DNA of 64,000 nt from Pelagibacterales bacterium SAG-MED49 (GTDB lineage Bacteria; Pseudomonadota; Alphaproteobacteria; Pelagibacterales; Pelagibacteraceae). A program made the translations under genes and the position numbers. The notes under the pieces are model-generated. The model did not search any database. It had not been told where the DNA came from and saw only the letters and a program-made list of their open reading frames with translations. Position 1 is the stretch's first letter. Every line of letters begins with the position of its first letter. The stretch lies in assembly GCA_014653365.1 (NCBI GenBank), contig JACWEQ010000001.1:1-64000 (forward strand). Reading direction: 5' to 3'. This document shows positions 1 to 8,850 of the stretch, in pieces.

Positions 1-24
1 AATAACATCACATCGTCATCACCT

Positions 25-444
25 ATGATTGCTCAACAAATTTGGAGTTTATGGAGCACACATCCAACGGATGAAAAATTGACTTCAATTTTAGATGAGG
101 GTTCAAGGTTAGTTCAAGACAAGCAACTTGCTCGAGCTATAAATGTTTTTACTGAAGTCATTGATTTAGATCCTACCTGGGCTGAAGCTTGGAATAAAAG
201 AGCGACTGTATTTTATATGGTTGGTGAGTTTAAAAGATCTCAAGATGATATAGATAAAGTTTTAGAGTTAGAAAAAAGACATTTTGGAGCTTTAGCGGGT
301 CAAGGGATGGTCAATATTCAATTAAAAAACTATGATAAAGCTAAGAGAAGCTATGAAAAGGTTCAAGAAATTTACCCTGCTATGAAATCACCACAGGTAA
401 TGATTGAACAAATTGAAGAGATTATTAAAAGACAATCAATCTAA
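25..444 (+). CDS. TPR-repeat protein
   Basis: TPR-like helices (AWNKRATVFYMVGEFKRSQDDIDKVLEL). Confidence 0.75.
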   Translation: MIAQQIWSLWSTHPTDEKLTSILDEGSRLVQDKQLARAINVFTEVIDLDPTWAEAWNKRATVFYMVGEFKRSQDDIDKVLELEKRHFGALAGQGMVNIQLKNYDKAKRSYEKVQEIYPAMKSPQVMIEQIEEIIKRQSI

Positions 445-450
445 TATTAA

Positions 451-1632
451 ATGTTAAAATATTATGATGTCATCGTAATAGGGGCTGGTGCAGCTGGCAT
501 GATGAGTGCCATTGAGGCTGGTAAACGTGGTCGTAAAGTTTTACTCGTTGATCATTATAAAAAAATTGGTGAAAAGATTAGAATTTCTGGTGGAGGCAGA
601 TGTAATTTTACTAATATTCACACGAACCCTAATAAGTTTCTTTCACAAAATCCAAAATTTGTAAGATCAGCTCTAAGTCAATACACACAAAATGACTTTA
701 TTAACTTAATTAATAAGTATGAAATTAAATTTCATGAAAAAAAATTAGGACAATTATTTTGTGATCATAGTGCTCAACAAATAGTTGAGATGTTGCTTAA
801 AGAATGTGAATTAGCAAATGTAACTATTATAAAGGAATTTATTATAAAAAATGTTACGAAAGAAAATGATCAATATCTTGTATCAACTGAAACTGACAAA
901 TATTCATCACAGTCTTTAATTATTGCAACAGGTGGATTATCAGTACCAAAAATTGGTGCCACTTCATTTGGTTATGAAATTGCTAAAAAATTTGATCACG
1001 ATATCATTGAAACCTTACCTGCATTAGTGCCACTGACGTTTAACGAAAAGATATTGGAAATGTGTAAAGAATTAACAGGTTTATCAGTTGAGGCTATTGT
1101 CTCTTTTAATAAAACTTTATTTCAAGAAGGAATGTTATTCACTCATCGAGGTTTAAGTGGGCCTTCTATTTTACAAATTTCATCATATTGGAAACTAGGA
1201 GATAATATTAAAGTTAATCTGTCGCCAAAATTAAACACTTATCAATTATTAGAAGAAAAAAGAAAATTAAATCCTAAATTTGATATTTTAAATATTGTAA
1301 GTGAAATTTTACCAAAAAGATTAGCTCAAATTATCTGTAGTGAAAATAAAGTAAGTGGGAATATTTCTGAATTATCTAACAAAATATTAAAACAGCTAAG
1401 TGAGAATATTAATAATTGGTTAATCAATCCAACGGGTTCTGAAGGATATAGAACAGCTGAAGTCACTTTAGGAGGAGTTAATACTAAAGAACTATCCTCT
1501 AAAACTATGATGTCTAATAAGCATAAGAATTTATTTTTTATTGGTGAAGTTGTTGATGTAACTGGGCACTTGGGTGGATATAATTTTCAATGGGCTTGGT
1601 CTTCTGGTTATGTTGCGGGCCAATATGCATAA
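451..1632 (+). CDS. NAD(P)/FAD-dependent oxidoreductase, HI0933/YhiN (BaiN-like) family
   Basis: N-terminal GAGAAGMMSAIEAGKRG dinucleotide motif, GGGRCNFTN, C-terminal GGYNFQWAWSSG. Confidence 0.9.
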   Translation: MLKYYDVIVIGAGAAGMMSAIEAGKRGRKVLLVDHYKKIGEKIRISGGGRCNFTNIHTNPNKFLSQNPKFVRSALSQYTQNDFINLINKYEIKFHEKKLGQLFCDHSAQQIVEMLLKECELANVTIIKEFIIKNVTKENDQYLVSTETDKYSSQSLIIATGGLSVPKIGATSFGYEIAKKFDHDIIETLPALVPLTFNEKILEMCKELTGLSVEAIVSFNKTLFQEGMLFTHRGLSGPSILQISSYWKLGDNIKVNLSPKLNTYQLLEEKRKLNPKFDILNIVSEILPKRLAQIICSENKVSGNISELSNKILKQLSENINNWLINPTGSEGYRTAEVTLGGVNTKELSSKTMMSNKHKNLFFIGEVVDVTGHLGGYNFQWAWSSGYVAGQYA

Positions 1633-1677
1633 AACCATCGTATCGACTTAATCCATTCTATTTGCTAAAATATTAAA

Positions 1678-2307
1678 ATGTGTGGAAGATATGTTGTAAA
1701 AAATCCAGTTACCAAAACTAGCAAGCTAGTTAAATCTGCAATTCAAGTTGAAGATAATGAAAATTATAATGCTCACCCTTATCAAAAGCTGCCAGTTATT
1801 AAAAAATATAAAAATGGAAATACTTTAGAGGCTCTTAAATGGGGTTTAATTCCAGGTTGGGCTAAAGATAAAGATTTTAAAGCATTAATTAATGCAAGAT
1901 TAGAGACCATTGATGAGAAAGTTTCATTTAAAAAATTAATTAAGAATAATCGATGTGTTGCAGTAGCTGATGGTTTTTATGAATGGAAGAGAGAAGAAAA
2001 AGAAAAAACCCCCCATTATTTTACTAGAAAAGACACAAACCCAATATTCTTTGCTGGTATTTTTGAAAATGATCAATTTTGTCTAATTACAGAAGTGGCC
2101 AAAGATAACATTAGTGAAATTCACCACCGACAACCTGTTATTATTAACCAAACAGATATTAATCGATATTTAAATCTAGAATTACAAGGTTCTGCTTTTT
2201 TGAATGAATGCAGTAAACCTGATTTGATATTTCATGAAGTATCTAAAGATGTTAACAAACCAACAAATAATACAGCGTCTTTAATTCAAAAAGTAAGTAA
2301 TGAATAA
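1678..2307 (+). CDS. SOS response-associated peptidase (YedK/HMCES family)
   Basis: MCGRYV catalytic Cys2 start; WGLIPGWAKD; NARLETI; ADGFYEWK. Confidence 0.93.
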   Translation: MCGRYVVKNPVTKTSKLVKSAIQVEDNENYNAHPYQKLPVIKKYKNGNTLEALKWGLIPGWAKDKDFKALINARLETIDEKVSFKKLIKNNRCVAVADGFYEWKREEKEKTPHYFTRKDTNPIFFAGIFENDQFCLITEVAKDNISEIHHRQPVIINQTDINRYLNLELQGSAFLNECSKPDLIFHEVSKDVNKPTNNTASLIQKVSNE

Positions 2308-2785
2308 TAAAATTGAATTAAAAGGTCAATGTTTGTGTGGAGAAGTAAAATACAAACTATCTGAAAAACCTTTATTTACTCAAGCATGTCACTGTAAAGA
2401 TTGTAAAGTATTGACTGGCTCTTCTTATGTTATTAATTCAAGCATTTTAGAAAACACTTTAACCATTACTGATGGTGAGCTTTCAGCAACTAAAAAACTT
2501 ATAGCTGGTAGTGGCAAGTTTATTACAATTTTCTTTTGTAAAAATTGTGGAGCTTATATTTATACAGATTACGAGTCTGCTATTGGTAGATTAAATGTTA
2601 GAACTCAAACTTTAGAAAATTCTAAAACATATCCACCCCAAGCTCATATATTTACTAAAGATAAAGATGAATGGGTAAATTTATCAAATATTAATAATTG
2701 TTTTGAGAAAATGTATGATCCAAAAGAAACTTGGCCAAATGAAAGTCTTATTAGAATTAAAGAATATCTAAATACAAAAAAATGA
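2300..2785 (+). CDS. GFA family (glutathione-dependent formaldehyde-activating enzyme-like) protein
   Basis: GQCLCGEVKY...CHCKDCKVLTGSSY...FFCKNCG zinc-binding pattern. Confidence 0.9.
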   Translation: MNNKIELKGQCLCGEVKYKLSEKPLFTQACHCKDCKVLTGSSYVINSSILENTLTITDGELSATKKLIAGSGKFITIFFCKNCGAYIYTDYESAIGRLNVRTQTLENSKTYPPQAHIFTKDKDEWVNLSNINNCFEKMYDPKETWPNESLIRIKEYLNTKK

Positions 2786-4128
2786 AAAATATCTATCATT
2801 CGGATATTTATAAATTTAATACACCTGTCAAAAGTTACTGGGAAGATAATTCACAAGAAAATCTAAACTTAGAAAAATTAACTAAAGATGTTAAATCAGA
2901 AATAGTTGTCATAGGCGGTGGTTATACTGGATTATTATGTGCGATTAATTTAATTGAAAATCACAACTTAGATGTAATTTTAGTTGAAGCTGGAAAAATA
3001 GGCTGGGGTGCATCATCTCGTAATGCTGGATTTAATTGTTTACCGCCAAGCAAGATGTCTTTTAAAAAAATGCAATCTATTTACGGCAATGATGAAACTA
3101 AAAAATTTTATAAAAACTCTGTTGAAGGCTCAAATTATACAAAAGATATTATAAAAGAATATAATATTGACTGTGATGTAACAGGGAATAGCAATTATGT
3201 TGTAGCCCATCATCCAAATAAATTTGAGCAAATTAAAGAACAAGCTAGAGCTTATAAGGATGAATTTGAGATTGAAACAGAGGTGTATTCAAAAGAAGAA
3301 TTCAATCAAATTGGTCATGGTGGAACTGAACAATATGGTGCTTTCTCCTATAAACCTGGATTTGCAATCAATCCTCTTAAATTTGTTAATGGGATTACAA
3401 AACACGCTTTATCAAAAAAATTAAAGATATTTGAACACACTAAAGTAGACCAAATTAATAAAGATAATGGATCTTATCTTTTAAAAACTAAAGAAGGATC
3501 TATTCGATCTAAAAAAATAGTTGTTGCAACCAATGGATTTTACCAAGAAGGTTTAGTTCCTAAAATGGATGGAAGGGTATTGCCTGTTATTTCAAATATC
3601 ATTGTTACAAGAAAACTTAATGATGATGAACTCAATGCTCATAATTTTAAAACATTTTCACCTATCGCTAATACTAAAAACCTTTTATATTATTATAGAA
3701 AATTGCCAGATAATCGAATTTTGTTTGGAACAAGAGGCGATTTAAGTGGAAGTGACCAATCGAATTTAGATATGTCAAAAAAGATGGAAAAATTTTTAAA
3801 GGACATATTTCCTAAATGGAGCAATATTAATATTGAATATAATTGGCGAGGATTAATTGCTTTATCTCAAAAATTAACTCCTTCAATTGGCAAAATAGAT
3901 AATGAAGAAATATACTATGGATTTGGCTACAATGGAGTAGGGGTTAGTGCAGCTCCTTGGACTGGAAAACAGTTATCTAAGTTAGTTTTCTCATCAAATA
4001 GTAAAGATCTTGATATCTCAAAGATTTATAAAGGATTACCTAAAAAGTTTATATTTCCTAAATTAAGAGTGTTTTATTTTAGACTAGCAGTTCTATTTTA
4101 TAATATTAAAGATAAGTTTAATATTTAA
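2782..4128 (+). CDS. FAD-dependent oxidoreductase, DAO family
   Basis: VIGGGYTGLLCAINL, GWGASSRNAGFN, YGFGYNGVGVSAAPWTG. Confidence 0.88.
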   Translation: MKNIYHSDIYKFNTPVKSYWEDNSQENLNLEKLTKDVKSEIVVIGGGYTGLLCAINLIENHNLDVILVEAGKIGWGASSRNAGFNCLPPSKMSFKKMQSIYGNDETKKFYKNSVEGSNYTKDIIKEYNIDCDVTGNSNYVVAHHPNKFEQIKEQARAYKDEFEIETEVYSKEEFNQIGHGGTEQYGAFSYKPGFAINPLKFVNGITKHALSKKLKIFEHTKVDQINKDNGSYLLKTKEGSIRSKKIVVATNGFYQEGLVPKMDGRVLPVISNIIVTRKLNDDELNAHNFKTFSPIANTKNLLYYYRKLPDNRILFGTRGDLSGSDQSNLDMSKKMEKFLKDIFPKWSNINIEYNWRGLIALSQKLTPSIGKIDNEEIYYGFGYNGVGVSAAPWTGKQLSKLVFSSNSKDLDISKIYKGLPKKFIFPKLRVFYFRLAVLFYNIKDKFNI

Positions 4129-4162
4129 GAAAATATATGACTAAAAAATTTAAAGAGATCTT

Positions 4163-4348
4163 ATGAATGTATTTATAATTTTATCAGTACTTGTAATTGT
4201 ACTTGGTGTTATTTTATTAGTGGCTTCACCATCAGCATTATTTACTTTAAATTGGAAAGAAAAAACAGGAAAAGAAAAATTTCTGATGTTCTTATTTTAT
4301 AGTATTTTGGTTTATATAATAAACATCATTTATTGGATTATAAAATAA
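4163..4348 (+). CDS. small membrane protein (61 aa)
   Basis: Two predicted hydrophobic segments. Confidence 0.55.
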   Translation: MNVFIILSVLVIVLGVILLVASPSALFTLNWKEKTGKEKFLMFLFYSILVYIINIIYWIIK

Positions 4349-4354
4349 GTAATA

Positions 4355-4519
4355 ATGGATAAAGTTTTATCTGTCATATTTATGGTTGGGGTATTAGTTT
4401 TAGTTCTTCCTGCATTTTTAAAATCTAATTCAACATTAAAGCTTTTTTTAAAAAACTTATCAATATGGGCACTAATAGTAATTGTTATCTTGGCTATTGT
4501 TATATTTTTTCTGAGGTAA
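4355..4519 (+). CDS. small membrane protein (54 aa), not in the ORF track
   Basis: Hand translation MDKVLSVIFMVGVLVLVLPAFLKSNSTLKLFLKNLSIWALIVIVILAIVIFFLR*. Confidence 0.5.
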   Translation: MDKVLSVIFMVGVLVLVLPAFLKSNSTLKLFLKNLSIWALIVIVILAIVIFFLR

Positions 4520-4525
4520 AAACTT

Positions 4526-4657
4526 AATAGTAAAGATCTTGATATCTCAAAGATATATAAAAGATTAGCTAAAAAGTTTGTTTTTCCTCAATTAAGGACT
4601 ATTCATTTTAAATTGGCTGTGTGGTTTTATACAGTTAAAGATAGGTTAAATATTTGA
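4526..4657 (+). pseudogene. Displaced duplicate of the DAO oxidoreductase 3' end
   Basis: Gap-free 132-nt match to 3997-4128; translates NSKDLDISKIYKRLAKKFVFPQLRTIHFKLAVWFYTVKDRLNI* vs NSKDLDISKIYKGLPKKFIFPKLRVFYFRLAVLFYNIKDKFNI*. Confidence 0.85.
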
Positions 4658-4720
4658 TATAGTGTTTAATACTAATTGAGACTATCTAAGAAAGAGTATT
4701 AACAATAAACAGGAGAAGAA

Positions 4721-5170
4721 ATGTTAAAAGTATATTTGGCGGGTGAAATTCATACTAATTGGCGTGAAGAAATAATTGAAAATTGTAAAAAAGAAAATTT
4801 AGATATTCAATTTACATCTCCTGTAACAGATCATCCTTCATCAGATGATTGTGGTATTGAAATTCTAGGCCCAGAAGAGAAAAATCTTTGGAAAGATAGG
4901 AAAGGTGCAAATATCAATTCAATTAGAACTAAAAAATCTATTAAAGACAGTGATGTAGTAGTTGTTAAATTTGGTGAAAAATACAAACAATGGAATGCAG
5001 CTTTTGATGCGGGTTATGCATCTGCTTTAAATAAATCAATTATCGTTATACAAAATGAAGATCATCAGCATGCTTTAAAAGAAATAGATGCTGCAGCCTC
5101 AGCTGTTGCCTCAGATCAAATGCAGGTGGTTAGAATATTGAAATATGTTTTAGAGGGAACTTTAAAATAA
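4721..5170 (+). CDS. YtoQ family protein
   Basis: MLKVYLAGEIHTNWREEI, SPVTDHPSSDDCG, VVVKFGEKYKQWNAAFDAGYA. Confidence 0.85.
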   Translation: MLKVYLAGEIHTNWREEIIENCKKENLDIQFTSPVTDHPSSDDCGIEILGPEEKNLWKDRKGANINSIRTKKSIKDSDVVVVKFGEKYKQWNAAFDAGYASALNKSIIVIQNEDHQHALKEIDAAASAVASDQMQVVRILKYVLEGTLK

Positions 5171-5203
5171 AAATTTTTAGGGATCGTGGTTCTAGGTTTT
5201 TTT

Positions 5204-5238
5204 AGTTACCCTCTAGAATAAGGGTAACTAAATTTTTT
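5204..5238 (+). terminator. Rho-independent terminator-like hairpin
   Basis: AGTTACCCT-ctagaat-AAGGGTAACT followed by T-rich tract; same hairpin at 51041. Confidence 0.75.
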
Positions 5239-5241
5239 TGA

Positions 5242-5547
5242 TTAACCTTTTTGATTAGCAATCATAGCCTTAATAGCTTTTCTTGCATTAGCATCATCTA
5301 ATACTGGTTTAACGATAGGAAAAGTGCATGCCCCAGACCAACCCATGATCCATGCTGTTAGCGATTCTTGATTATCTGTATCAACTATTATTAAGCCACT
5401 TCCGTTAGCTGCATCGTGCCAACGACCAATTTGTTTTACATCAGCAGGGTATTCTCCAGCAATTTGTTCATCAGTCATATTTGCAAAAAAAGCTTGCGTC
5501 TCTGCTTGCTTGTCTCGATCTAATTGATATGTACACATAAAAATCAT
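5242..5547 (-). CDS. DUF3303-like small protein, copy 1
   Basis: 101 aa, 2 aa differences from the 51079-51384 product. Confidence 0.75.
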   Translation of the reverse strand: MIFMCTYQLDRDKQAETQAFFANMTDEQIAGEYPADVKQIGRWHDAANGSGLIIVDTDNQESLTAWIMGWSGACTFPIVKPVLDDANARKAIKAMIANQKG

Positions 5548-5628
5548 TTTATTATCCTTTGTTAAGTTATTATTTGTGTTTATTTATTTTTAATCTAACA
5601 GCAATTATAGTTGATGGCCACGCCCTAG

Positions 5629-5642
5629 GGTATTATAATACC
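5629..5642. repeat. 14-bp perfect palindrome at the outer edge of the cassette array
   Basis: GGTATTATAATACC. Confidence 0.7.
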
Positions 5643-5812
5643 AATGCAGCTTAATGTGGAATAGGTTGAACCGCTAATCCCCCAAATAATCGCCAGCTTC
5701 CTGTATCATTTTCCATAGTTTACTTGCGTTTTCTTTATTCACACTGTCCCATTTTCTGTTTTATCTCTTCTGTGTCGAGTTTGTGTCGAGTTATCCTATA
5801 AAATCCTATAAC
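5640..5812 (-). repeat. Cassette-array intergenic repeat, copy 1 (partial: iterons, 69-nt frame, box A-left)
   Basis: Shares CCCCCAAATAATCGCCAGCTTCCTGTATCATTTTCCAnAGTTTACTTGC and ATCCTATAAAATCCTATAAC with copies 2 and 3. Confidence 0.9.
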
Positions 5813-5837
5813 AATATTCAATAAGCCTGAGGCGTGG

Positions 5838-6515
5838 CTAGTTATTAGACTTTAATAAACTCATCATTGTTGATTTGTATTCATTAAATTGAATATTTTT
5901 TCTAGCATTTGCTCCCGAGGGATGAGGAAAGCCTTTTAAAAAATAACTTAATTTAAGATCATATTTATTATTTAGATATTCAATGGTAGATGAGACGGTA
6001 TTTCCTAGAGGAATAATGATAGCTTTCTTTAAAGTTTTTAATTCTTGTAAGAAGTTTTTTTCAATAAAATCTAAAAGTATTTTCTTGTTTAGAATATTCG
6101 CACCTGAATAATTTTTTCCTTTATCAAATACAGGGTATTTAACTAAAGACGTAGTATGGAGATATTTACTATCTTTATTAAATAAACTCTCACAAGATTT
6201 AATTTTTAATTTCTTATTTACTTTTAGTTCATCCAAGTATTTAACTAGTGTGGTTCTCATACTGCCTTTAAAACTAGATAAATCTTTGACTTCTTTTAGT
6301 GATTTACCATCATTGATTACTTGGAAACTTTGTAACATTTGTTGAAGTCCAGGGGTAATACCAACAATCATTATTTTTGCTTTAGGATTAACATAATCAA
6401 AAGGTGCATAATAAATTTTAATATTAGCTTCTTTATCAATTAAAAACTTATTACTAGTGATAGTAGATTTATTAATCTTTTTAAGTGATCTAATTTGTCT
6501 TAAAAATTTGGACAT
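5838..6515 (-). CDS. Uracil-DNA glycosylase-superfamily-like protein
   Basis: IMIVGITPGLQQ, IIPLGNTV, GFPHPSGAN motifs. Confidence 0.6.
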   Translation of the reverse strand: MSKFLRQIRSLKKINKSTITSNKFLIDKEANIKIYYAPFDYVNPKAKIMIVGITPGLQQMLQSFQVINDGKSLKEVKDLSSFKGSMRTTLVKYLDELKVNKKLKIKSCESLFNKDSKYLHTTSLVKYPVFDKGKNYSGANILNKKILLDFIEKNFLQELKTLKKAIIIPLGNTVSSTIEYLNNKYDLKLSYFLKGFPHPSGANARKNIQFNEYKSTMMSLLKSNN

Positions 6516-6527
6516 TTAATTAAATTT

Positions 6528-6941
6528 TTATTTTTTTAATTTAAATTTTCTTAAAAAATTTTGATATTGTTTTGGAGGTGGATTTTTCCAATCATATGCT
6601 CCTTTATTTTTCCAACTAGAAGTATTTGCCACTGTGCTATTATCTAAAACAAAATCAACAGCTAAGTCGTGAGGATATAAATAAATATTGTCTCCGACCC
6701 TATAACAAATATAAATATCTTTATTTAAGTACTTTTTATTTATAGAAAACCTTCCTTTTAATTGAATTTTTAACAAGGTTTTTCCATCACTGTGCTGTGC
6801 TAAAAAATCTGCACCTTTCCAATCATCATAAAATCTTATAGTTGTAAAACCATAATCAGCCAATATTGCACTAGCCTTATGAAAATTATAATTTTCCTGC
6901 TGTTTTGTACTTAAATCTTTATAATTAATTTTTTTATACAT
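6528..6941 (-). CDS. PD-(D/E)XK nuclease-like protein
   Basis: DDWKGADFLAQHSDGKTLLKIQLKGR resembles D...(E/Q)xK core. Confidence 0.5.
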   Translation of the reverse strand: MYKKINYKDLSTKQQENYNFHKASAILADYGFTTIRFYDDWKGADFLAQHSDGKTLLKIQLKGRFSINKKYLNKDIYICYRVGDNIYLYPHDLAVDFVLDNSTVANTSSWKNKGAYDWKNPPPKQYQNFLRKFKLKK

Positions 6942-7011
6942 ATTATAAAACCAATTTGTCTATTTTCTTTTTTTAAGAGTAGTAATTTTTTCATTATTTA
7001 CCCAAATTCTA

Positions 7012-7452
7012 TTAAAAAACTCTTTCTTTTGCTATACAAACTCCAGGATATTCTCTATCGCCTATCTTTGATGCTTCAGTAAATTCAATTCCCGTACCTT
7101 TGGGTCTAAAGCCCTCTTTAAATTTACCAGTCATACGATTTATATAAAAATAATGAATATTATGGGTCCAGTGTTTTTGAAAGTAGAATTCATCTTTCTT
7201 TGGCATAAATTTATAACCATATAACTCAAAAGCATTTAGTTTTTTTTGAATTCGGTTTAAATCTTTTAATTTTTTATGATTATGTTTTATAAAAACTGTT
7301 CGTTTATCCTCATCAATTTTAAATATCCAAGTAAGTTTTTTATCAGCTCTTTTGCATTCTAACTGACCTACAAACTTATCATGCGCATATGCATTCCCCT
7401 CGATATTAAAGATGAAATAAAAAAAGATAAAAAATAAAGTAAATTTTTTCAT
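7012..7452 (-). CDS. Secreted hypothetical protein
   Basis: N-terminal signal peptide-like segment. Confidence 0.6.
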   Translation of the reverse strand: MKKFTLFFIFFYFIFNIEGNAYAHDKFVGQLECKRADKKLTWIFKIDEDKRTVFIKHNHKKLKDLNRIQKKLNAFELYGYKFMPKKDEFYFQKHWTHNIHYFYINRMTGKFKEGFRPKGTGIEFTEASKIGDREYPGVCIAKERVF

Positions 7453-7455
7453 TAT

Positions 7456-7647
7456 TTACCCAAATGCTTCCGTTAATGTTCCAATGACAAAAATAATTCC
7501 AATAAGAACCGCAATACCTATTACTATTTTATGTACTGAGCCATTTTCTAATTTTTCTTTTTTCTTATCTGATTGGTTTTCAACAAATGCAAACCAAGCA
7601 ATTCCCGCAAAGAATACAACGAAAACTAATACTACTTTCCACGACAT
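7456..7647 (-). CDS. Small membrane protein
   Basis: Two hydrophobic segments, same orientation as neighbours. Confidence 0.5.
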   Translation of the reverse strand: MSWKVVLVFVVFFAGIAWFAFVENQSDKKKEKLENGSVHKIVIGIAVLIGIIFVIGTLTEAFG

Positions 7648-7665
7648 TAAAATAACTTCTAATTT

Positions 7666-7911
7666 TTAACATTTAATTTGTAGATCATCTACAAACCCTT
7701 TTTCAATTTTACAATCTTCTACAAACATCAAAAACATACCATATTGATTTTGTACAGCTTCATCAAAATCAATAATATTGTAGCTCATATGCGAATGAGG
7801 TTCAGTTGAATGTGCTTTGGTAATGAAACCAGCACTATTCATTATCTGAACATTTAAACCAATTATTCCAACTGCAATTACAGTTAATATTCCTTTAGTA
7901 AATCTATCCAT
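7666..7911 (-). CDS. Small exported hypothetical protein
   Basis: N-terminal hydrophobic segment. Confidence 0.45.
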   Translation of the reverse strand: MDRFTKGILTVIAVGIIGLNVQIMNSAGFITKAHSTEPHSHMSYNIIDFDEAVQNQYGMFLMFVEDCKIEKGFVDDLQIKC

Positions 7912-7937
7912 ATTCCTCCCTTGTTAACACTTTCCAA

Positions 7938-8269
7938 GACTACCAAATCATGAACCAGTAGTCTATTTGCTTTAAAAATGGCTATTTGATTTATCTCTTT
8001 TGTGTCGAGTTTGGCATCGAGTTTTTTAATTAAATTGATGAGTCTTTAAGCGATTTATTTCAAGCTAACTTTTTAATATCCGCATAAGTACTGTAGGTTA
8101 TTGCAGCTTATTGTGGAATATTGTGAACCGCTACTCCCCCAAATAATCGCCAGCTTCCTGTATCATTTTCCAAAGTTTACTTGCATTTTCTTTGTTCACA
8201 CCTTCATTTTTCTTGTTTTATCCCGTCCATTTCTAGTTTCATTTCTAGTATCCTATAAAATCCTATAAC
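7938..8269 (-). repeat. Cassette-array intergenic repeat, copy 2 (full)
   Basis: Leader, box A-right, GATGAGTCTTTAAGCGATTTATTTCAAGCTAACTTTTTAATATC, iterons, 69-nt frame, box B-left, ATCCTATAAAATCCTATAAC. Confidence 0.92.
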
Positions 8270-8304
8270 CCAAAACCAAGATCGTTTAAAGTTTTTTCAT
8301 TCTA

Positions 8305-8820
8305 TTAACATTGATTTACACGACCATGAAAACTGATATTTTTTGTTAAAGTTGTATATGTATTTGTGCTTGGATCTTTGACGACTGAACTAACTTCAAC
8401 TATGCAATTAGATGTCGGGTTACCATCAATAAGTATGTACCCCTCCGCTTTAGCTCCAGTTTTAGTCCCCCAATACCAAGTAGCGCTATCTCCATTTACA
8501 GGATTTTTGAAACCTGAAAAGTGATAATGATCCATAAATAAGTTGGCCATTGAGTTAGTATTTTCATTTTTGCAAGTATATTCTTTAAATGATCCTCTAG
8601 GATTTCCACCATTATGTCTAACATTAACTTTTCCAGAAATATCACAATCCATAGATAGAAGTTCAATATTATTTCCAATAGTGTTTAGATTTTCTTCAAT
8701 GGATATTCGTTTTGCACTACTCGTATACCCACTGTAAGCAACCACACCTACTGCAGCAAGAATACCAATAATTGCAACAACAACTAACAATTCTATTAGA
8801 GTGAAGCCTTTTTGTTTCAT
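8305..8820 (-). CDS. Type IV pilin-like protein (prepilin N-terminal methylation motif)
   Basis: MKQKGFTLIELLVVVAIIGILAAVGVVAYSGYTS. Confidence 0.9.
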   Translation of the reverse strand: MKQKGFTLIELLVVVAIIGILAAVGVVAYSGYTSSAKRISIEENLNTIGNNIELLSMDCDISGKVNVRHNGGNPRGSFKEYTCKNENTNSMANLFMDHYHFSGFKNPVNGDSATWYWGTKTGAKAEGYILIDGNPTSNCIVEVSSVVKDPSTNTYTTLTKNISFHGRVNQC

Positions 8821-8850
8821 AATCCAAGACTAACAAATCCTGAACTCTTA
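8820..8850 (-). repeat. Partial cassette leader (solitary remnant)
   Basis: aatccaagactaacaaatcctgaact matches leader ends in copies 2-4. Confidence 0.65.
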
